NCBI GenBank assembly: GCA_046047615.1
Contig: JBJOHO010000006.1
Span: forward strand, 1-64,000
Origin: ZC4RG30 sp046047615
GTDB taxonomy: Bacteria > Pseudomonadota > Gammaproteobacteria > Steroidobacterales > Steroidobacteraceae
Direction: 5' to 3'
DNA: 64,000 nt
In this document: piece after piece, positions 17,096 through 25,449 of the stretch
How positions within the stretch are numbered: the stretch's first letter is position 1
Layout of the letters: the number at the start of each line of letters is the position of its first letter
Position numbers and translations under genes: made by a program
Notes under the pieces: model-generated
Told to the model about the DNA's origin: nothing
The model's database searches: none
Seen by the model: the letters and a program-made list of their open reading frames with translations, nothing else

Positions 17096-19771
17096 ATGGC
17101 CACTCCCGTCCACGACAGTCCACCCCGCCTGGAGCGGGCCGCCGGACCGCGCTTCGCGGTGGGTCTCGGCGTGTCCGGATCATCGGTCGCCGAAGACGCC
17201 TACGCTAGCATCGCGGAGCGCATGCGGCAGTTGTCGCCGGACGGCCCTGACGCGGCTCTCCTGCCGTTGCTGGCGGCGCTGCGCGACTGCGCGGGTGCCG
17301 ACATGGCGTTCTTTCTGCCGGTAGGGCCTTCGCGTGGGCACTACGGGCAGCCAGTCGCCGCGCTGGATGAGGCCGAGCCCTGCGACCCCGCGGGCCTGGC
17401 GGGCAAGCCGCTTGAAATCCTGCCTTGGCTTGCGGGACGCAATTCGCCTTTGCAGCTGACAGGGATTGCAGACACCTGGAACGCCGCCCCCGGTCAACAG
17501 ATCGACGCCGCGGCGTGGCGTGCCTGCCAAGCCGGATCCGTGTTGCTGGCGGCCTGCGCCGCCGATGGCCGGCACGTGGGTTGGCTGGGCCTGGGGCGCC
17601 GGCAGGTCAGCACGGTCTGGGACGGCAGTCCGCGCCACGGCCTGGTGCTGCTGGCCGCCAGCCTTGGCGCGGCGCTCGAGCGCGCTGCGCTTGAGGCCAG
17701 GCTGCAGCAGTTGCAGCTGGGCGTGGAACTGGCCGAGGACTGCGCGCGGGAGGGCAGTTGGGACTTCAACGTCGACCGGCATGAGACGCGCTTTTCCCAG
17801 GCCTGGCTCACGATGCTGGGTTATCGCGCCGACGAGCTTGCTGGGGCGGTTGACTGGCGCGCCTTGGTGCACCCGGATGAAATGCAGCAGGTCCACGAGG
17901 CGATGCGCACCCACGTGGCGGGCCAGACGCCGCGCTTTGAGAGCGAGCATCGCATGCGCCATCGCGACGGCAGCTGGCGCTGGGTCCGCAGCCGGGCGCG
18001 CGCGGTGACCGATGCCACCGGGCGGCTGCGGAGGCTGGTGGCCGTCGAGGCCGACATCACCGTCCAGCGCACCTACGAGGAGGCGCTGTTCCGTGAGAAG
18101 GAATGCGCCCAGGTCGTGCTGCAGGCCGTGGGTGACGGCGTCATCACCGCGGATGCCGACGGCCTGATCGACTTCATCAATCCCGTGGCTTGCCGGATGA
18201 CAGGGTGGCGGCTGGAGGAGGCGATGGGCCAGCCGGTCGACGCCGTATTCCGCGTCTGCCACGAGGAAAGCTGCGAGCCGCTGGAGAATCCGGTCGTGGC
18301 AGCCATCCGGCGGCTGCGGCAATCCCGGTCGATGCGGCCGGAGCGTCTCGTGCGCAGCGATGGCCAGGACCTGTTCGTGCGTTGCACGGCGGCGCCCCTG
18401 CTGGACGGCATGGGCATCGTGACCGGCGGTGTGCTGGTCTTCAGGGACGTCAGCGAGAGCCGGGAGCTCAATCATCGCCTCGACTACCAGGCCAGCCACG
18501 ACACGCTCACCGGGCTCGTGAACCGCCGCGAGTTCGAGTCGCGCCTGGAACGCGTGCTGCACAGTGCCCGCGCCGGCGAAGCGTCCTATGCGGTGCTCTA
18601 CATCGACCTGGACCAGTTCCGGATCGTCAACGACGGCTGTGGCCATGTCGCTGGCGATGCCCTGTTGGTGCAGGTCGGCGCGCTGCTGAAGCAGCGCATC
18701 CGCTGGCGCGACACCTTGGCACGGTTGGGAGGCGACGAGTTTTGCGTGCTGCTGGAGGCTTGTGGACTGGATGAGGCCATGCGTACGGCCGAGATCCTGC
18801 GCAAGGCCGTCGAGGATTTCCGCTTCGAGTGGGAGGAGCAGGCTTTCCGTCTCGGTGGCGCGAGCATCGGCGTGGTGCCGGTCACGGCCGACAACGAGAA
18901 CGTCAGCGCCGTCATCGCCGCCGCCGAGGCCGCCTGCGCTGGCGCGAAACAGCAAGGCCGCAACCGCGTCCACAGCTTTGCCGAGAATGACGTCGAATTG
19001 ATGCGCCGCCGGCGCGAGATGCACTGGGCCGCGCGCATCCAGGCAGCGCTGGAGGAGGGTCGATTCGAGCTCTACGGCATGCCGATCCAGGCGCTCCAGG
19101 CCGACGAGCCCGGTCGCCACATCGAGCTGCTGCTGCGTCTGGCGGACGAGCAGGGCAGGGTCGTGAGCCCGGACGACTTCATTGCCGCCGCCGAGCGCTA
19201 CGGCATGATGCCCAAGATCGACCGCTGGGTGATCGAACATGCCTTCCGCTGGCTCGCCGCGGACACCGCCGCCCGCGAGTCGTTGGGGGTCTGCGCCATC
19301 AACCTCTCAGGGCAGAGCCTGTCGGACGAGAGTTTCCTGCCGTGGGTGCTGGGACAGTTGCAGCGTTCCGGGCTGGACCCCTCGTTGCTGTGCTTCGAGA
19401 TCACCGAGACGGCTGCCGTCGCAGACATCAACCGTGCCCGCGACTTCATCCACCGCCTGCGCGAACTCGGCTGCAGCTTCTCGCTGGATGATTTCGGCAG
19501 TGGCCTGTCTTCTTTCGGGTACCTGAAGCATTTCCCGGTCGATTACCTGAAGATCGACGGCCGCTTCGTCAAGGAGATCCTGCAGGACCGGATCGACTGC
19601 GAGATGGTGCGTGCGATCACGCAGATCGGGCACATCACGGGCAAGCGCGTGATCGCGGAGTTTGCGGAGAACGCCGCGGTGATCGAACTGCTGCGCGAAC
19701 TCAAGGTGGACTACGCGCAGGGTTATGGCGTCGCGCGCCCCGAGCGCGTCTACCGCACCACGGCGGGCTGA
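17096..19771 (+). CDS. GAF-PAS-PAS-GGDEF-EAL cyclic-di-GMP signalling protein
   Basis: An 891-residue cytoplasmic sensor with no membrane segments. The order is: N-terminal GAF-like region (about 30-200), PAS with PAC (about 215-325), a second PAS (about 335-450), GGDEF (about 460-625) and EAL (about 640-885). The cyclase motif is intact (RLGGDEF) and is preceded by the RxxD inhibitory site (RWRD five residues upstream). In the phosphodiesterase domain the signature EAL reads ELL but keeps its metal-binding Glu. Other catalytic stretches are present: NLSGQSL, ITET, DDFGSG, LKIDGRFV, AEFAE, QGYG. Both activities are therefore possible. The 3' end overlaps the convergent nadC by 22 bases. Confidence 0.92.
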   Translation: MATPVHDSPPRLERAAGPRFAVGLGVSGSSVAEDAYASIAERMRQLSPDGPDAALLPLLAALRDCAGADMAFFLPVGPSRGHYGQPVAALDEAEPCDPAGLAGKPLEILPWLAGRNSPLQLTGIADTWNAAPGQQIDAAAWRACQAGSVLLAACAADGRHVGWLGLGRRQVSTVWDGSPRHGLVLLAASLGAALERAALEARLQQLQLGVELAEDCAREGSWDFNVDRHETRFSQAWLTMLGYRADELAGAVDWRALVHPDEMQQVHEAMRTHVAGQTPRFESEHRMRHRDGSWRWVRSRARAVTDATGRLRRLVAVEADITVQRTYEEALFREKECAQVVLQAVGDGVITADADGLIDFINPVACRMTGWRLEEAMGQPVDAVFRVCHEESCEPLENPVVAAIRRLRQSRSMRPERLVRSDGQDLFVRCTAAPLLDGMGIVTGGVLVFRDVSESRELNHRLDYQASHDTLTGLVNRREFESRLERVLHSARAGEASYAVLYIDLDQFRIVNDGCGHVAGDALLVQVGALLKQRIRWRDTLARLGGDEFCVLLEACGLDEAMRTAEILRKAVEDFRFEWEEQAFRLGGASIGVVPVTADNENVSAVIAAAEAACAGAKQQGRNRVHSFAENDVELMRRRREMHWAARIQAALEEGRFELYGMPIQALQADEPGRHIELLLRLADEQGRVVSPDDFIAAAERYGMMPKIDRWVIEHAFRWLAADTAARESLGVCAINLSGQSLSDESFLPWVLGQLQRSGLDPSLLCFEITETAAVADINRARDFIHRLRELGCSFSLDDFGSGLSSFGYLKHFPVDYLKIDGRFVKEILQDRIDCEMVRAITQIGHITGKRVIAEFAENAAVIELLRELKVDYAQGYGVARPERVYRTTAG

Positions 19772-20622
19772 GGCTGCATCACGAAGCGCATCGACAGGTC
19801 GATGGCGCGCACGTGCTTGGTGAGCGACCCGATCGAGATGTAGTGCACGCCGGCCTCGGCGATGCGCCGGACGCTGGCCTCGTCGACGCCGCCGGATGCT
19901 TCGAGACGCACCGGGGTCCCAGCCTGCGCGTTGAGGCGGACCGCTTCGCGCAGCGTGGCATCGTCGAATTCGTCCAGCATGATGATGTCGGGCGCTGCAG
20001 CCAGCGCTTCGGCGAATTCAGTGAGGTCCTCGACTTCGATCTCCACCGGGATGCCGGGGGCCAGCGCGCGGGCGCGCTGGATGGCGGCGGTGATGGAACC
20101 CGCGGCCATGATGTGGTTCTCCTTCAGGAGCACCATGTCGTACAGGCCGAGACGGTGGTTCTGGCCACCCCCGCAACGCACGGCGTATTTCTGCGCGAGG
20201 CGCAGCCCCGGCAGTGTCTTGCGCGTGTCGAGGATCCGGCAACCCGTGCCCTGGACGCGCTCCACGTAGCGGCGCGTCGCGGTTGCGGTGGCCGACAACG
20301 TCTGCAGGAAGTTCAGTGCGGTGCGTTCGCCGGTGAGCAGTGCACGGGCCGGGCCGCGCAGTTCGAAAAGCACTGTGCCGGCAGCGACCTGCTGGCCCTC
20401 GTCGACATGCCACCGCACCTGGACTGCAGGATCGAGCTGGCGGAAGGTCTCATCCACCCAGTCCCGCCCGCAGACCACGGCGGCCTCGCGGGTCAGGACC
20501 GTGGCATGGCCCTGGGTTTGCGGCTCGATGAGGGAAGCGGTGACATCGCCACTCCCCACATCCTCCGCGAGCGCCCGCGAGACCTGTGCAGGCAGGTCTG
20601 GCGGCAGGTCCGGGGCGCCCAA
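19750..20622 (-). CDS. nadC: Quinolinate phosphoribosyltransferase (nicotinate-nucleotide pyrophosphorylase, carboxylating)
   Basis: A 290-residue NadC catalysing quinolinate + PRPP to nicotinate mononucleotide, CO2 and PPi in de novo NAD synthesis. Typical motifs are LAEDVGSGDVTASLI, TGERTALNFLQTLS, the substrate-binding DTRKTLPGLR followed by KYAVRCGGGQNHR, LLKENHI, VEIEVEDL and LEASGGV with GSLTKHV near the end. Length matches the family. The neighbouring PuuD-like gene starts 7 bases beyond... on the same strand its stop (20630) lies just upstream of the nadC start, so the two probably form an operon. It overlaps the convergent signalling gene by 22 bases at the 3' ends. Confidence 0.95.
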   Translation of the reverse strand: MGAPDLPPDLPAQVSRALAEDVGSGDVTASLIEPQTQGHATVLTREAAVVCGRDWVDETFRQLDPAVQVRWHVDEGQQVAAGTVLFELRGPARALLTGERTALNFLQTLSATATATRRYVERVQGTGCRILDTRKTLPGLRLAQKYAVRCGGGQNHRLGLYDMVLLKENHIMAAGSITAAIQRARALAPGIPVEIEVEDLTEFAEALAAAPDIIMLDEFDDATLREAVRLNAQAGTPVRLEASGGVDEASVRRIAEAGVHYISIGSLTKHVRAIDLSMRFVMQPQPAVVR

Positions 20623-20629
20623 GGGATCG

Positions 20630-21220
20630 TCAGAACGGCAGGCCGTGGGACGCCGAACCCATGCACAGCAGCATGGGAATGGACAGCACGAAATTGGTGC
20701 GGGAGGCGAGCATCGCCACGCGGCGCGCCTTGGCCTTCTCCTCGTCCGTGGCGGCCACGATGCCCAGCACCTTCTTCTGGTTCGGCCAGATGAGGAACCA
20801 GACGTTGAACAGCATGATGGTGCCCAGCCAGGCGCCGATGCCGATCACCAGGCCGTAGTAGTTATCGCCGAAGTTGCCGAGGGTGAAGGCGTTGGTGAAA
20901 TTGCCCCCGAGGTACCAGGCGCCGGTGAGCCAGGTGACCAGCGCGGCATAGCGGAACCACAGCAGGGCGCGGGGTGCGATGTACTTGTTGATGCCAGCGC
21001 CGCCCGGGCCACCCTTGTCCGCGTTGGCTTCGGCCAGGCCGGGCATCTGCACGGCATTGAAGTAGTACAGGAGGCCGATCCACATCACGCCTGCGACGAT
21101 GTGGAACCAGCGCGCGAGGCTCAACATGTTGAACGAGGTCTCGCCGACGGCCACGCCGACGAGCACGGCCAGCACCACGCCGGTGGCGATGGCGCCCTTC
21201 ACGGTATCCAGCGGATTCAT
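20630..21220 (-). CDS. PuuD-like (urate hydroxylase N-terminal domain) membrane protein
   Basis: A 196-residue inner-membrane protein with about four to five hydrophobic segments. It carries the signature of the PuuD N-terminal domain: LARWFHIVAGVMWIGLLYYFNAVQ, a motif with a conserved His and Trp, and later PNQKKVLG. Full-length PuuD enzymes carry a C-terminal cytochrome c domain and oxidise urate. This protein stops after the membrane part, so urate oxidation should not be assumed and no purine catabolic genes are adjacent. It is just upstream of nadC on the same strand with a gap of 7 bases. It is divergent from the BON lipoprotein across an 88-bp promoter region. Confidence 0.8.
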   Translation of the reverse strand: MNPLDTVKGAIATGVVLAVLVGVAVGETSFNMLSLARWFHIVAGVMWIGLLYYFNAVQMPGLAEANADKGGPGGAGINKYIAPRALLWFRYAALVTWLTGAWYLGGNFTNAFTLGNFGDNYYGLVIGIGAWLGTIMLFNVWFLIWPNQKKVLGIVAATDEEKAKARRVAMLASRTNFVLSIPMLLCMGSASHGLPF

Positions 21221-21272
21221 GGGTTGCTCCCTAAGTATTTGAATTCAAAAGCGTCCTGCCCGCGAGGGCGGT

Positions 21273-21301
21273 TTGAAGAATAGTCTCCGGGCCGGCATAA
21301 T
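21273..21301 (+). promoter_or_regulatory. Sigma70-type promoter of the BON lipoprotein gene, leaderless arrangement
   Basis: TTGAAG (21273-21278), a 17-bp spacer and CATAAT (21296-21301) form a good -35/-10 pair. Seven bases separate the -10 box from the ATG at 21309 and four from the ATG at 21306, so the transcript should begin at or within a few bases of the start codon. No ribosome-binding site is seen. Confidence 0.6.
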
Positions 21302-21308
21302 TCAAATG

Positions 21309-21665
21309 ATGAAACATCCATTCACGTTTGCACTGCCTGCGGCCGTGCTGGCCTGCAGTTCGCTGGTCGGCGGTTGCGTGGTCGCGGCGGTCGGCGGCGC
21401 CGCGGCGGGTGGTTACGTGGTGGGCAAGGACGAGCGCAAGGCGGGTGAGATCGCCCGCGACGCGGCCATCACGGGCGATGTCAAGGCGGGTCTCATCGGC
21501 CACTCGGGCCTCAACGCCTTCCGCATCGACGTCGACACCTACCGTGGCGTCGTCACCCTGAAGGGCAATGTCGACACCACGGCGGACCGCGCCGAAGCAG
21601 AACGCATCGCCCGCAAGGCCAAGGGCGTCAAGGCCGTGCGCAGCGAACTGGCCGTCAAGAAATAG
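21309..21665 (+). CDS. BON domain lipoprotein
   Basis: A 118-residue envelope protein. It has an N-terminal signal peptide (KHPFTFALPAAVLACSSLVGGC) with two candidate lipobox cysteines, VLAC and VGGC. A Gly/Ala-rich stretch and one BON domain follow (DVKAGLIGHSGLNAFRIDV, then GVVTLKGNVDT and AEAERIARKAKGV). BON domains bind phospholipid or support envelope stress tolerance, as in OsmY/DolP relatives. The start at 21309 (or ATG 21306) is set by the promoter: the -10 box ends at 21301, so upstream in-frame codons cannot be translated from this transcript. It is followed 8 bases after its stop by the glutaredoxin gene, suggesting a two-gene operon. Confidence 0.85.
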   Translation: MKHPFTFALPAAVLACSSLVGGCVVAAVGGAAAGGYVVGKDERKAGEIARDAAITGDVKAGLIGHSGLNAFRIDVDTYRGVVTLKGNVDTTADRAEAERIARKAKGVKAVRSELAVKK

Positions 21666-21673
21666 AGGCAAGC

Positions 21674-21991
21674 ATGGACGTCATCGAACGCATCAAGTCG
21701 CAGTTGGCTTCGCAGCCCGTGGTCCTGTTCATGAAGGGCACGCCGGATTTCCCTCAGTGCGGGTTTTCGGCGCAGACCGCGGGCGCACTGCGCGCGCTGG
21801 GCGCGAAGTTCCACGCCGTGAACATCTTTGAGGACCCTGAACTGCGGGACGCGCTCAAGCGCTACTCGAACTGGCCGACCTACCCGCAGCTGTACGTCAA
21901 TGGCGAGCTCGTGGGTGGCTGCGACATTGCCCTGCAGATGTACCACAGCGGTGAGCTGCGCCAGCTGTTGTCGGAGGCCGGCGCCGTCTGA
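21674..21991 (+). CDS. grxD: Monothiol glutaredoxin, Grx4 type
   Basis: A 105-residue Grx4/GrxD protein that binds a bridging [2Fe-2S] cluster with glutathione and delivers it to iron-sulfur targets. The hallmark CGFS active site is present (KGTPDFPQCGFSAQT), with the glutathione-binding WPTYPQLYVNGELVGGCDI and the conserved Gly-Gly pair. Length equals the family norm. It follows the BON lipoprotein gene with an 8-base gap and is convergent with rnt (21 bp between stops). Confidence 0.97.
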   Translation: MDVIERIKSQLASQPVVLFMKGTPDFPQCGFSAQTAGALRALGAKFHAVNIFEDPELRDALKRYSNWPTYPQLYVNGELVGGCDIALQMYHSGELRQLLSEAGAV

Positions 21992-22011
21992 GGGCGGCGC
22001 CCGCCGGCGGC

Positions 22012-22710
22012 TCAGCCGTCGCCGGTATCGAGGTCGGCGGGTCCGGGCATGCCGTCTTTCCAGCCGAAACTGCGCGCCTTTTCCTCGGCGCGCAGGAAGC
22101 TGCCATGCATGTCGTTGCAGATGCGGCAGAAGAGGTCTGCCGTGCGCTCGGCGTCATAGATCGCCGAGTGTGCCTCGCGCTGGTTCCATTCGATCCCGGC
22201 CACCTGCGTGGCCCGTGCCAGCACGGTCTGCCCCAGGGCGACACCGGCCAGCGTGGCAGTGTCGAAGCAGCTGAAGGGGTGGAACGGATTGCGCTTGATG
22301 CCGTTACGTGCCACGGCGGCGTTGAGGAAGCCCAGGTCGAAGGCCGCGTTGTGGCCGACCAGTACCGCGCGACGGCAGCCATGGTTGCGCAGCGCCATGC
22401 GCACGTGGCGGAACAGGGCCTGCAGCGCCTCAAGTTCGGGTACGGCACCGCGCAACGGGTTCCACGGATCGATGCCCGTGACCTCAAGTGAGGCGGGATC
22501 CAGGCGCGCGCCCTCGAAGGGCTGCACGTTGAAGGCGTGCGTCGCGCCGCGCCGGACGCGGCCGTCACTGTCCACCTCGATGACCACCGCGGCCACTTCC
22601 AGCAGCGCATCGGTGGCGGCGATGAACCCCCCCGTCTCGACATCGATGACGATGGGCAGGAAGCCGCGGAAGCGCCGCGCCATGAAGTCCGGGGTGCTGG
22701 ACAGCAGCAT
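22012..22710 (-). CDS. rnt: Ribonuclease T
   Basis: A 232-residue DEDDh 3'-5' exoribonuclease that trims the CCA end of tRNAs and matures 5S and 23S rRNA. Exonuclease motifs are visible: VIDVETGGF (Exo I, Asp and Glu), HNAAFDLGFL (Exo II) and the HSAIYDAERTA segment with the catalytic His and Asp (Exo III). The conserved RFRGFLP opening supports the N-terminus; the start could be the ATG at 22710 or 22683 (MARRFRGF). It sits 2 bases after the pyrC start codon region on the same strand, downstream of pepA-pyrC, so a three-gene operon is likely. Confidence 0.95.
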   Translation of the reverse strand: MLLSSTPDFMARRFRGFLPIVIDVETGGFIAATDALLEVAAVVIEVDSDGRVRRGATHAFNVQPFEGARLDPASLEVTGIDPWNPLRGAVPELEALQALFRHVRMALRNHGCRRAVLVGHNAAFDLGFLNAAVARNGIKRNPFHPFSCFDTATLAGVALGQTVLARATQVAGIEWNQREAHSAIYDAERTADLFCRICNDMHGSFLRAEEKARSFGWKDGMPGPADLDTGDG

Positions 22711-22712
22711 CC

Positions 22713-23756
22713 TCAGTGTCCCGCCAGGCGCCAGGTCATGCGGCCACCAGCGCGCAAGGGTACGAGCACGTCGCCGCCTGCGAACGGGTAGTGCTCCGGC
22801 ACCGTCCAGGATCCGCGCTGCAGGGTGATGCGTTCCTGGTTGGGTGGCAGGCCGTAGAAGCGCGGCCCGTTGAGCGAGGCGAAGGCCTCGAGCCGGTCCA
22901 ACGCACCGACGGCCTCGAAGGCCTCGGCATAGAACTCCAGCGCCGCGTGTGCCGAGTAGATGCCCGCGCAGCCGCAGGCCGCCTCCTTGGTCAGCCGTGC
23001 ATGCGGTGCACTGTCGGTGCCAAGGAAAAACCGCGGATCACCGCTGGTGGCTGCCTCCAGCAGGGCCAGCCGGTCGGCCTCGCGCTTGAGCACCGGCAGG
23101 CAGTAATGGTGGGGCCGCACACCACCGGCGAAGATCGCATTGCGGTTCATCAGCAGGTGCTGCGGCGTCAGCGTGGCGGCGACGCCATCACCGGCGTTGC
23201 GCACGAAAGCCACGGCGGCACGCGTGGTGGCGTGCTCCAGCACCATGCGCAGCGCAGGCAGGCGTGCGTGCAGCGGCGCCAGTACGGCATCGATGAAGGC
23301 CTGTTCGCGATCGAAGACGTCGATGGACTCGTGCGTCACCTCGGCGTGCACCAAGAGCGGCAGCCCCTCGGCCGCCATGCGCTCCAGCACGCCCTCGATG
23401 CGCTGGATGTCGGTGACCCCGGAGTCCGAGTGGGTCGTGGCACCGGCTGGATAGAGCTTGCAGCCATGGATGATGCCGCTGGCCTTGGCCCGGGTGATTT
23501 CCGCCGGGTCGGTGTTGTCCGTCAGGTACAGCGTCATCAGGGGTTCGAAGCGCGCCCCGCTGGGCAGCGCCGCGAGGATGCGTGAACGGTAGGCCGCGGC
23601 AAGCGCCGTCGTCGTGACGGGCGGCTTGAGGTTGGGCATCACGATGGCGCGGGCGAACTGCCGCGCCGTGTGGGGCAGCACGGCGGCCAGGGCCTCGCCG
23701 TCGCGCAAGTGCAGGTGCCAGTCGTCTGGACGGCGCAGGGTCAGCGTGTCGGTCAT
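22713..23756 (-). CDS. pyrC: Dihydroorotase, class II
   Basis: A 347-residue PyrC, the zinc amidohydrolase that interconverts N-carbamoyl-aspartate and dihydroorotate in pyrimidine synthesis. Metal ligands and family motifs are present: PDDWHLHLRDGE (HxH), GCKLYPAGATTHSDSGV with the carboxylated Lys, LLVHAEVTH, LEHATTRAAV and FFLGTDSAPH with the catalytic Asp. Length and the absence of an extra domain match the class II monofunctional form of gammaproteobacteria. It starts 3 bases after the pepA stop and is followed 2 bases later by rnt, so the three are one transcription unit. Confidence 0.96.
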   Translation of the reverse strand: MTDTLTLRRPDDWHLHLRDGEALAAVLPHTARQFARAIVMPNLKPPVTTTALAAAYRSRILAALPSGARFEPLMTLYLTDNTDPAEITRAKASGIIHGCKLYPAGATTHSDSGVTDIQRIEGVLERMAAEGLPLLVHAEVTHESIDVFDREQAFIDAVLAPLHARLPALRMVLEHATTRAAVAFVRNAGDGVAATLTPQHLLMNRNAIFAGGVRPHHYCLPVLKREADRLALLEAATSGDPRFFLGTDSAPHARLTKEAACGCAGIYSAHAALEFYAEAFEAVGALDRLEAFASLNGPRFYGLPPNQERITLQRGSWTVPEHYPFAGGDVLVPLRAGGRMTWRLAGH

Positions 23757-23759
23757 GGG

Positions 23760-25277
23760 TCAGGCCTGGGGCAATTCCTGGTCAAGCAGCAGGGCGAGCG
23801 TGAAGCGGACGCCGAAACCGGTGGCCTCGGTCGTGACGTGGGCGAGACCGCCGCGACGGGTCGCGGAAGAGAGGTCCATGTGCACCCAGGCCGTGTCTGC
23901 GGGCACGAAGCGTCCGAGAAAACGTGCTGCAAGGATGTGGTCACCCTTGCCCTCGACGGCGCACTGGGCGATGTCGGCGACCTGGCTGTCGAGGTCGCTG
24001 TCATAGTCCTCGTCGAGCGGGAAGGCCCACACGCGCTCACCGCTGTCGGTGCCGGCCAGATGCAAGGCCGGCAGCAGCGCCGTGCGGTTGCTGAACACGC
24101 CGCTCATGCGTTCCGTCAGCGCATGGACGCAGGCACCCGTCAGCGTCGCGTAATCGACGATGAGCCCCGGCTTCCGGCGGCTGGCCAGTGCCAGCGTGTC
24201 CGCCAGCACCATGCGGCCTTCGGCGTCGCTGTGGATGACCTGGATGGTCGTGCCATTGCTGGCGCGCACGATTTCCTGGGGTCGGTAGGCGGTCGGCCCG
24301 ATGTTGTTCTCGGTGATGGCCAGCCATGCCTCGGCGGCCAGGGGTGCGCCGAGGCGGGCCAGCGCCACCAGCGAGGCCAGCGCCACGGCGCTGCCGGCCA
24401 TGTCCGTGTGCATGTCGAGCATGCTGCGATGGGGCTTGAGGTTGATGCCGCCGGTGTCGAAGAGGATGCCCTTGCCGACCAGCGCGACATCCGGTGCCTT
24501 CCGCCGCGACCCCTTTGACGGGCGATAGCCGAGTTGCGCGATGCCGGCCGTGCGCGATGCGTTGGCACGGCTGACCGCGAGGAACGCCCCGGCGCCAGCC
24601 TGTTGCAGGCTCGCCTCGCTGTGCCACTTCAGGGACAAGCCGTGCTGGCGTGCCAGTTCCGTGAGCAGCTTGCGGTAGGCGGCAGCGTCCAGCACGTTGG
24701 GTGGCAGGCTGACCAGATGCCGGACCAGGTTGCCGGCCTCGGCGGTGATGGTGCAGCGCTTCAGGTCGAGTCCGGGCGCGGCAGCGAAGACATCGACGCG
24801 CGTGGCCGTGCCCAGGGCTGCGGCGCTTTTGCCGGTCTTTGCCGACGGCAGCTCGAACAGTTGGGCCGCCACGGCGGCATGCAGTGCCTCCTGCCACAGG
24901 GCGCGGCGCGAGGGTGTGCCTTGGGGCACATGCAGGCCGATGCGCCGCGGCCGGGGTAGCAGCGACAGGGCCGCCTTCACCAGCTTGCCTGCCGTGGCGA
25001 GCACCTCATAGGTGCTGGCATCGCTGCGGCACCAGCCCAGACCGGCCACGCACGCCGTCTCACCCTGCAGTACGGTGGTGCGCACGTCTCCGTGGCGCGT
25101 TGCCTCGCGCTGTTGCAGCGCGACCCATCGTGGTGCATCCGGAAGGCGTGGGTCTGGCGCTGTGTCGGGAGGCAGCAACTGCAGGAGCAGATCGTAGCCG
25201 GCCGCTTCGCGGGGCGCGGGCAGGCCGGCGAGACCGTGCAGGGCCGGGGCGGCGTTCCGGGGCAGCAATGGAAGCAT
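23760..25277 (-). CDS. Leucyl aminopeptidase family M17 (PepA-like)
   Basis: A 505-residue M17 metallopeptidase that removes N-terminal residues from peptides in the cytoplasm as a hexamer. The catalytic C-domain is clear: VGKGILFDTGGINLKPHRSMLDMHTDMAGSA carries the Lys and Asp metal ligands, and IHSDAEGRMVLADTL matches the family NTDAEGRL signature, with Ser in place of Thr. GACVHALT and PLDEDYDSDLDSQVADIAQC follow. The N-domain is poorly conserved, as usual. It is divergent from aceE over 172 bp, the longest intergenic gap in the window, and heads the pepA-pyrC-rnt unit. A true PepA also binds DNA in E. coli; this cannot be judged here. Confidence 0.92.
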   Translation of the reverse strand: MLPLLPRNAAPALHGLAGLPAPREAAGYDLLLQLLPPDTAPDPRLPDAPRWVALQQREATRHGDVRTTVLQGETACVAGLGWCRSDASTYEVLATAGKLVKAALSLLPRPRRIGLHVPQGTPSRRALWQEALHAAVAAQLFELPSAKTGKSAAALGTATRVDVFAAAPGLDLKRCTITAEAGNLVRHLVSLPPNVLDAAAYRKLLTELARQHGLSLKWHSEASLQQAGAGAFLAVSRANASRTAGIAQLGYRPSKGSRRKAPDVALVGKGILFDTGGINLKPHRSMLDMHTDMAGSAVALASLVALARLGAPLAAEAWLAITENNIGPTAYRPQEIVRASNGTTIQVIHSDAEGRMVLADTLALASRRKPGLIVDYATLTGACVHALTERMSGVFSNRTALLPALHLAGTDSGERVWAFPLDEDYDSDLDSQVADIAQCAVEGKGDHILAARFLGRFVPADTAWVHMDLSSATRRGGLAHVTTEATGFGVRFTLALLLDQELPQA

Positions 25278-25332
25278 CGGGCAGGGCCTTCGGAGGCGAT
25301 TAAAAGCGGTGCCGGAACCGTGCCGGGCTTGC

Positions 25333-25361
25333 TTGACCGGGGGGGGTTAAAGCCGGATCAT
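25333..25361 (+). promoter_or_regulatory. Candidate promoter of the pyruvate dehydrogenase operon
   Basis: TTGACC (25333-25338), a 17-bp spacer containing a run of eight Gs, and GATCAT (25356-25361, four of six consensus bases including A2, A5 and T6). It would give a leader of about 80 bases before aceE. No clear PdhR-type operator is recognised. Confidence 0.4.
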
Positions 25362-25449
25362 CGCGCCCGGCATCGCGGCGCGGGCCGCAGTCTAGCACAG
25401 CGCCCCGATGCCCTTTTTTCCCCAATGACGGGGGCCGCAGGCGACGCCC

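Noticed and set aside
20630..21220. A functional urate oxidase (PuuD)
   Set aside because: Only the membrane N-terminal domain is present, with no cytochrome c domain and no purine catabolic neighbours.
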